A stretch of DNA of 64,000 nucleotides from Steromphala cineraria (Eukaryota > Mollusca > Gastropoda > Trochida > Trochidae). Of the stretch, positions 56,618 to 64,000 are shown in pieces. The notes under the pieces are model-generated. The model saw only the letters and a list, made by a program, of their open reading frames with translations. It did no database searches and was not told the origin of the DNA. Within the stretch, counting starts at the first letter, position 1; every line of letters begins with the position of its first letter. The stretch lies in the NCBI GenBank assembly GCA_916613615.1, contig OU744725.1, positions 62,194,575 through 62,258,574 on the forward strand, given 5' to 3'. The translations under genes were made by a program, and so were the position numbers.

Positions 56618-59600
56618 TTACTGTCTCTCACATAAGTAAGGGAACTGGCTGTGACAGTCGTCATCATTCCATCTGTGATCTGCATTGGCCCATAGTGTCA
56701 CGCAGTCTTCGTTATGTCCGTGATATTGATTAGGTTCATTATGAGCCCAATCAGTAAACGTTGCGTTACGTTTCGTCTCTTCCCATTCAAAAACACCCTC
56801 AATTCTTAAGTCGGCAAGACCAATCCAGACAGACGTACCTGCTGTTTGTACATAGAAGTTTTAAAGGGGCAGTAACACGTTTTTAGGGAAATATAAGGTG
56901 ATGTCAAGAAAATGAAAATTAATGGTTCCAATTGAAAGACAACGTATTTAAACTAAATGAAGCAGTAATAATTCAAATATATAACGTAAAGATAGCCATG
57001 TGATTGCCTTTTCTTACACAAAATGAATTAAAGGGGATTAAAGGGAATTAAATGCTCTGAATAAACATGAATTTCTAAAATAGACAAAACGTATGATTAA
57101 AGTAGACTTATGTATGCTGTAGTATATACTTGAATTGTTGTTTCATGCATCAATAGATACAAGGAAATATATATTATTACTACTGGTCATAGTTAATCTG
57201 TTTTTTGGATGATCAACTCATATTATCAGTTTAAATATATAAATTGCTCCAGGGGAATTCTTGGCCCTTTAAAGGGGCAGTAGCACGTTTTTAGGGGGAA
57301 TATGAGGTGATGTCAGGAAAATTAAAATTAATGGTTCCAATTGAAAGACGATGTATCTAAACTAAATGAGGCAGTCATAATTCAAATAAATAACGTAAAG
57401 TTTAGCCATGCGATTCTTTTTTCTTACACCAAATGAATTAAAGGTGTTCACACAAAATGGCCGCCAATGGATTTTATGTGAATCTTCATACTTTGTCCTC
57501 TGACTATGGATGATTGGCTTGTGTAATGAGATTTTTGACACTGGCAAAATAATTCATTTAGCATTAACATACAATTATCAGTGAAATATTTAGAATATAA
57601 AATTATCAAAAAAACGTGCTACTGCCCCTTTAAAGTCAGTTACAGGTTCAAGATAATTATTGAATACACTGTTACAAAAACCTTGCTTTTGAATAAAAAC
57701 AAAAACTAATCTATAATGCTGCGATAATTGTGAAACTTTCATTGCAAATGAGTAACGAAATGGTGATAATTAATGTTAAATGAGATAGACATTTTGCAAT
57801 ATCCTTAAATTTGTATCAAAATACTTAATGTCACTATAAGTAATCTTCTGTTCATTTCAAGAGCGACTCCGTGATTTTCTACACATATTCTTATGCTTTG
57901 TAACTAACGTAGATGACAACATTGTTCATAACAAAATCTTATAGATCTATCAACAAGTTATTTTTATATAATAAATTCTTGTATACAATCAATATTTAAT
58001 AACATCCGTATATATTCGTTGAAGCGAAATTTACACATCAAAGTTATATGAATTCTAGTTAAATAACGTATCAAATATATTCAACCTCCAATTGTTATTC
58101 TGACATCTTTATTTGAGTTTTATTTGACTGATTAACGCGCGTCACTGCCCGGTATTCAATCATTTTCACAACCTCAAACCTTCCTTGTGTTAATATAGAA
58201 CGTCGATTGGCTCTATAATGATACTTACCTGAAAAAGTCGATATTTGTGGATCAAATGACACTGTTAAAGGTTTCACATATGTGATAAAACTCACTCATG
58301 ACTCTTTAAATGTTTATCAATGGATGGATATAAAATTATGAAAAGAGAGATATCTTATCTCATAAGTAAATATCTTTTTGCTTTGGAATCAGAATCATTT
58401 ACAATGCTGCGACTATTTCAGGACGAAACATATCTTGCCTACGAGAGATACGTAATGTTATCATATATGCATTTATCATACAATGGATAGTGTTCTCGGC
58501 ATAATAAAGCCAACGGATATTTTCGATATCCGTTGGGCGTGGCTAAGGGTCATATACGGATACCGATGCAAATTTCAAAGGTCAAGGTCGGAACTTCTTT
58601 AAAAAATTCCGATGACGTCACAAGCGTTAACATTTTGAACGCCTTTAGTAACGGAGAGAGGCATTACAATTTGAATGATACATTGCATAAACATTACTCT
58701 AAAAAATATCAACAAAACTGTATGGGTCTTTAGCCATATGTATGACTTAGCAGTGCTAAAACACTGCCTTCACGATTTGAATGAAACCAACCGAACACTT
58801 TTACTCACTCATACTAAAGGCAGTTCAAGTCTCATGTTCAAACACGTCATTCCCCCTCTTCGGTGTTCTTTACTTTATTATTGTTTAGTTGGGATTCGGA
58901 AATCCACATACTATCATCTAGTTTAGCTCTCCGGCCATCAATGTCCGTTCAATCGCTGTCTCAACGCAAGCTGCCATTGTCACGTAGGCGAAGGGAAGCA
59001 ACTCTTACCCCTTATTGAGATTGACTCGTCCTCTCGATGACGTCGGATTAAAGAACGTAAGTTCGATCCCGCCGAAGACCATTTAAAATGTGTCTATTTT
59101 TTAAAATCATCGTATTTTATAGATTTTTAAAATTTCAAAACTTTGGAGTCGTGACAAAATAACTCAAACGGCAATAAAAGGCATATATAAAGAGGAATTA
59201 TATTTTGTCAATTTACCGTCAGAGTCATTGCTCTATTCATTTGCATATATCAATGCGCGAATCTTAAAACAATTTCAACTATTAAAATAGTGTTATCGGG
59301 CATTTTTTTCGAATTGAATTTTAAAATGACATTGTATGATAAAGAAGTTATCATGCTCGTGTGTTTTGGGATGGTAAATATCCTGCATTAGGAATAAACA
59401 CTATGTATTTAGCTCGCCAAGGCTCGCAAAATACAATGTTTATTCCTAATGCAGGATATTTACGATCCCAAAACACACGAGCATGATAACCTCTATTTAA
59501 CTGTATCAGGTAAAAAATATATTAAATAGTGAGATATATGATTTTATTTTTAATTCATGATAAATTGTCATTGGAAGAATATGATGGTAATATAACCATG

Positions 59601-62600
59601 AATTATTCAAAGAGATTGAAGGTAAAATAGCAGCTAAGATTGTAATAGATTAGTCAACATACTTCCTAGGTGAATATCTTTGATGAGTTTGCGGATATTG
59701 TCATTTTCCTGTGTCTTGTCTATTACTGCCAAGTATCCATTGTGTGTTTCGCACTCGAACTGGAAGAGTAAATTACATTTTTATAGTTTAAATTTCAATG
59801 AAGTGATTTAAGTAAATAAAAAAAAGAATTAATTATTTTAAGTCAAATCGAGTGATAGAAAAAGTAGGCTATGGATCCCAGTAATTCAATTAGGATTTTT
59901 ACATTCTACTAGGGACAGAGCAGATAAGTTTGAAATAGGGGAGACCAGGGCAAAGCGTGCCCCCTAACATATAAGTGCGTCTAGTGGGTACCCCGACATG
60001 TACAGAATGCAGCTTGAACCATATATCTAATACTTGTCACATAGACTGCTACATAGCACATGCTTTTTTAATCTACCATTTCGTAATAAAGATATATTTA
60101 CGTAAATGTATTTTCACTAAGGGGGCGCGCTTTGCCCTGTAGTTTGGGGCAAAGTGCCCAATCCCCTGGGCGCTTTGCCCCATGTGAAAAACAACACAGA
60201 ATGTAATAGATATTACACACCTATAATAAGCCAATACTAATCAAAAGTTTTCATCTTGAAATTGCTAGGCAGCTATCGAACTCATATGAAGGATAGAATT
60301 AATATAAAAGTTGGCAATATATGCAAGGATGCGCAAAATATTCCGTAACATGTCATGGACCTACATGTTCAACATTCTCAATGACCAAATAACGTTATGG
60401 TTGGTAGATGTATATTTCTTTAAACTACGAAAGTGTTGATAATGTAGGTCATTGACTATCAAAACCAGTAATAAATAAAAGAAAATAAGAATTGAATTGG
60501 TTATATGGACGAATTAAAGAAATAACATCATGTATTTTGTGTCGAAATTACCATAACGGCATAAAATTGTTTATCGTTTGGGGTTGAACAGTAATATAAA
60601 ATGAATTATATTTTTATGATTTAAAAAACAACAGAAAATATGTTTGTTGTAACTGTTAGTTGTTGTCATTCTTTAACAAAGCAAAGCCCTTTAAGTTAGA
60701 TGGTATATTTCATTTTTATAGAAAACAGCAGAATGCTGATATGCAAATTATAGTTCTACTTCACATTATTTGCTTAAGAAATGTAAAATAATAACTTTTC
60801 CACCAATATGTTAACCAAAAAGATGTATTTTATAACACTTAGGGCAAAGCGCTCCCCCCGACACGTTTTGCCCCATCCAGGGCAGCATTCGTTATGTATA
60901 TCACAGAAAATCATTAAAGCAAGTAATTACAAAATTCATTATTCAATGAATTAATAATACCAATTCATGTTACATGTTCACGAGAATTTAATGTTCCGTT
61001 TTGTATTTTTATGAAATATTTGAATTTGAGACATATCCGTTCCTTATAGTAAAATGGCGTTTTTTCGAATATTTGAAATTCTGCGTCAACAACTCAGGCA
61101 AATGATTCCAGCGTTGCTCACAACGCTTCATTACGGCTACTTTCATTCGTTGGTAGTGACAAATTACTCCATTTGTCGATAGTTTTGAAGAAATATCGCG
61201 AGGTCACTTTGCCCCGGGGGCGCGCTTTGCCCTGGTCTCCCCTACTATCTAGTTATCATATTGGCTCATATCTTTGTCCCTTATAGCCAATCAATTCTGT
61301 TTTAAGTTTCCATTAATGGAAATAATTATGTTCCCTCTTACTTGGATAGGAAAAAACTGAAAAGAAGGCTACTATCATTAAAAGCAATTAGCAACCAAAC
61401 AACCTAGATAGTTAACATAAGTAGAGTATGGTTCAGCACAAATTACTTCGTAGTTGTCGTTAGGAAATGTCTTAAGAGATGATGTACTTTCCTATTGTTT
61501 TCATTCTCTCCCCACAGAGGCAGATCAAGTCAAGAAATGTTGACACAGCCTCTGTTCTATTACGCCGACTTTGTCGGATAGAATGGGAGATGCCTGATTG
61601 GAGGCAATCAAAATTAGTTGTGCAATCAGCGACGCTGTTCTAAAACCATCATTTTGACTACTAAATCATGGCAAAGGCATTGTGATATAAACCATCCTTT
61701 CCATGCGAGAAGCGTTGTCATTTGCTAAAGAAATTCAAATGGATTGGGTTGCAAATTTTGTCCGCCAGGGTAAACTGCCGGAATACAGGGCTTTCAGGGC
61801 TGTATCAACATTTCATGACTTGATCTGCCTCTGAAGAGTAATTGTTTTAGAAGAAAAGAAATGAAAATTGAAATTGGGAAACTTTGTTAAAACGGGTAAT
61901 GAAATCTCAATGTCGGCTTCACAGGATAACCTACAAGCGTTAGTACGGGTGCACGAATGACAAATTAATTACCCTAATTTACACAGTCTAAAGGTGAATA
62001 AGCACATATCAAATAAAGCATATGGGATTTTACTATTTCCCATTCTAGGCTGATGCAAGGTAAGAAAATAAATCATTGAAAATATAAATATCTAACTAAC
62101 CTGTGAGCTCTCACAAAAAGTGATTGTATTCAAACAGTTAAATGCAAGATTACGTAAAGTAAGACTTTCAAGAATAAGAACTCTTTTAGGTTAACTAGTC
62201 TCTGAAGAAAAGAACTCAAACCAACCTGTGCTTGTGGCCATGTGACTTTGTTCTCGAAGAGCCTGTAGCATGATGTGTCGTATGGCATCCATCCGTTTGG
62301 GCATTTACTGGTCACTTGAATAGTAGAAATAATAATGACAGTAACGCAGTGTTTAAAATATAGCCTGTCCGCCAGTCCTTAAACTGGCTACTTTTTGCCA
62401 GGACTGGTTACTTTTTGGTCGGGAATGGTACATTTAAAAAAAATTCTTTATTTTCTCCTAAGGAATTGACCTATGAAATTTCAGGACAGGCTAGGTTTCC
62501 AATATATTTTATACACTGAGTAATGACGTGGGCAATTGTGATAAGTGACCTGCTAATTGTTGTGTAATAAACCGTGATGGGGATGGTGATGGTGTCAGTG

Positions 62601-63671
62601 ATGGTGATGGTGATGGTGATGTTGATGGTGATGGTGATGGTGATGGTGATGGGGATGGGGATGATGATGGTGATGATGATGATGATGTTGATAATGGTGA
62701 TGTTATGGTGTCGGTGATGGTGATGGTGATGGTGATGGTGGTGATGATGATGATGATGGTCATGATGGTCATGTTGATGGTGAAGAAGAGCATGATGCGT
62801 ATTAAGGCCACTTAATAACTTAGTTAAATATTTATGATGATACAGTGAAAGGGCATAGATAACGAATGGGAGGTGTAGAGTTCGTATCAAATCTAAGAAA
62901 AACAGAAGTATTTTATGGATGAGCAACAGTTACTTCTTCATTTGAAAAATAGCGACATTTCTCACATTATCATGCCCACGTGTGTTTCATGTATGAATTT
63001 CTAACCACCCGCTCCATTCACCCCGTCATTTCCCCCATTTTTTGAAAACGGTTGAAAGGTATACTGAAACGTCTCTATTGTGTAAAAGAAAAGAGTTTTA
63101 GATCCTTAGATTAAAACTGATTCCCTTACACTGTCCACTTCTAGATTGCCAACCTACAATAATACCTTATCGAAAACATCTCGAAAAAAAAAATCGATTT
63201 TAGTAAATGGAACTTTTACAGCAAGTACATATTTATTACACATCAAAGCAAAGTCATTTCATTAGATGTCAGAATATCAAAGTATTGAAAGTATTGAAAT
63301 ATTGACAATATTGACAATATTGAATACAATTTATATAATATCAATTTCATCAAATGAAATATAGTTTCTGAACAAAAGTCCTCTCATGAAGTAAAATAAT
63401 GCGAATCCGAAAAAAATACTAACTCGTGGATATATGTTATTGGCCCGGAGACCAACAGTACAATGTAAAGGTATTTTGGACTGGTTAAATTGATTGGAAT
63501 GTAGGCCATAGCACAGATTCTTAAAGCAGCTTTTGATCATTTGGATTTACCAAAACAAACCCTTATTAAAATATTTAGAGAAATCAATAGAATACTAAAG
63601 GCTAATATAATCTCAATTATACCTTGTACGGTAAGATATGCAAGAAGTAGTGTAACTGCAAGTCCCATCAT
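56618..63671 (-). CDS. Secreted single-domain C-type lectin
   Basis: Four exons: 63623-63671, 62226-62314, 59663-59759 and 56618-56841, with GT/AG junctions and matching phases (1, 0, 1). The product is 152 residues. Exon 1 is a signal peptide (MMGLAVTLLLAYLTVQ). The lectin domain begins CPNGWMPYDTSCYRLF and continues with TWPQAQFECETHNGYLAVI, VWIGLADLRIEGVFEWEE, EPN at 114-116, C125, WND at 136-138, C141 and C149, ending LCERQ. The EPN plus WND motifs predict calcium-dependent binding of mannose-type sugars. All six domain cysteines are present (C21, C32, C49, C125, C141, C149). Likely role: soluble recognition of glycans, possibly in mucosal immunity (inference). Introns carry two copies of the TTAAAGGGGCAG family, a palindrome, the 1.3-kb GGGGCAAAG element and a CACAGAGG element. 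Confidence 0.9.
56861..57035 (-). mobile_element. Truncated TTAAAGGGGCAG TIR element beside a splice acceptor
   Basis: The intact end 'ttaaaggggcagtaacacg' starts at 56861, 17 nt from the acceptor AG (56842-56843) of lectin exon 4. The other half is missing after 57035. Confidence 0.82.
57055..57273 (+). repeat. Shortened duplicate of sequences at 48.3-49.2 and 52.9 kb
   Basis: 'atagacaaaacgtatgatta' joins 'aagtagacttatgtatgct', then 'cttgaattgttgtttcatgc' and 'ggatgatcaactcatattat', then 'aaattgctccaggggaattc'. Each block matches separate segments near 48290, 48735, 49125-49230 and 52870-52905. Confidence 0.75.
57269..57633 (-). mobile_element. TTAAAGGGGCAG TIR element, reverse orientation
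   Basis: Full copy in intron 3 of the C-type lectin gene. TTAA bounds both ends. Confidence 0.88.
57634..59340. other. Intron sequence of the C-type lectin gene
   Basis: AT-rich. It holds a small hairpin at 58511-58540 ('ccaacggatattttcgatat', 'ccgttggg') and a box-B-like 'gttcgatcccgccg' at about 59070. No exon recognised. Confidence 0.4.
59346..59490. repeat. Near-perfect palindrome
   Basis: Arms of about 65 bp: 'gttatcatgctcgtgtgttt' and 'aaacacacgagcatgataac', plus 'atcctgcattaggaataaac' and its complement, around a loop 'gctcgccaaggctcg'. It lies 170 bp from lectin exon 3. Confidence 0.92.
59936..61247. mobile_element. 1.3-kb non-autonomous element with GGGGCAAAG-type ends
   Basis: The left end 'taggggagaccagggcaaag' continues 'cgtgccccc'; the right end is its complement, 'gggggcgcgctttgccctgg' then 'tctccccta'. 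Similar motifs recur internally at about 60118-60185 (several CTTTGCCCC and GGGGCAAAG) and 60840-60885. No transposase frame. It is in intron 2 of the lectin gene. Confidence 0.8.
61502..61841 (+). mobile_element. CACAGAGG-family TIR element
   Basis: The left end 'cattctctccccacagagg' is intact; the right end is decayed ('ctgatctgcctctgaagag' region). Interior order matches the copies at 24047 and 37233. Confidence 0.82.
62572..62785. repeat. TGATGG/TGA microsatellite
   Basis: Interrupted 'ggtgat' and 'gatgat' units. Minus-strand open frames here (poly-His, or Ser-Pro repeats) are artefacts of the repeat. It is in intron 1 of the lectin gene. Confidence 0.95.
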
Positions 63672-63754
63672 AGTGTCCGAGACTAAATGTTCGATCGTTT
63701 TCTTCAAAATGTGTGACCATCTGTTATCTTATCTATCTCTCTCCTGTACATAGC

Positions 63755-63760
63755 TATATA
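63755..63760 (-). promoter_or_regulatory. Probable TATA box of the C-type lectin gene
   Basis: The minus strand reads 'ttttttatatagctatg' about 85 nt before the start codon, allowing a 5' UTR of about 50 nt. Confidence 0.5.
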
Positions 63761-63779
63761 AAAAAAGGTTACACTATAG

Positions 63780-64000
63780 ACTATTTACTCTCATACTTGG
63801 TCCAATTTTGATATTGGTTAACCTCATTTATTCCAAACGCTGTAACGTCCTGTTTACCGTTGTTGGGAGACATGCGTTCATCCTCTTCTCAAGAACTTAG
63901 TCAAATTCTTCAAAGGCATTTAGAAGTTGGTGTGATAATACAAGACAAATGTTATGGATAACAACTTATTTATTGATTTCTCACGACGTTTCTGGTTCAG
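63780..64000. other. Upstream flank of the lectin gene
   Basis: Nothing recognised in this terminal stretch. Confidence 0.3.

Noticed and set aside
59030..59090. Possible tRNA gene from 'gttcgatcccgccg'
   Set aside because: Only a box-B-like motif is present; no box A and no cloverleaf could be built.
62471..62926. 151-codon frame with poly-His and Ile-Thr repeats, and a Ser-Pro repeat frame
   Set aside because: They are translations of the TGATGG microsatellite in a lectin intron.

Overview
The window is AT-rich animal DNA with spliced genes, long introns and very many transposon remnants. The 3' tails at about 8.8 kb and 29.2 kb have the form 'gaaatattg..aaagcggcgtaaaac' followed by a simple repeat. 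This tail type is common in molluscan genomes, and together with the secreted C-type lectins it suggests a mollusc. The taxon is an inference, because the window contains no diagnostic marker gene. All splice structures were read by eye from GT/AG sites and phase agreement, with no transcript support.

Left block (1-16.3 kb). Two minus-strand paralogues encode secreted proteins of a family I do not recognise. Gene B (10706-14870) is complete: five coding exons and 255 residues. Gene A (637-6191) shows exons 1-3; its last two exons should lie left of the window. Exons 2 and 3 have identical lengths in both genes (28 and 204 nt). Tandem arrays crowd the pair: a 70/100-bp minisatellite (6290-8790) just upstream of the gene A TATA box, and arrays touching exon edges in or beside both genes. 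At least two of these arrays carry copies of exon ends.

Middle block (16.3-40 kb). This is mostly repeats around one plus-strand gene (25862-32176, five exons, 270 residues). It encodes a signal peptide, a PAN/apple-like Cys-rich segment and a C-type lectin domain whose Ca/sugar site is degenerate.

Right block (40-64 kb). A complete DUF229-type protein (683 residues, minus strand) sits at 40978-43029. Broken LINE and Tc1/mariner copies follow. A compact secreted C-type lectin (four exons, 152 residues, minus strand, EPN and WND motifs intact) lies at 56618-63671.

Repeat landscape. The main family is a 345-366 bp TIR element ending in TTAAAGGGGCAGTAGCACG, with about 13 full or partial copies. 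A second TIR family ends in CATTCTCTCCCCACAGAGG (four copies). There are also other TTAA-ended elements, many large foldback palindromes, a 1.3-kb element with GGGGCAAAG-type ends, and several LINE and SINE fragments. Two copies of the main family end 16-17 nt upstream of splice acceptors in the two lectin genes. No rRNA, convincing tRNA or CRISPR array was seen.
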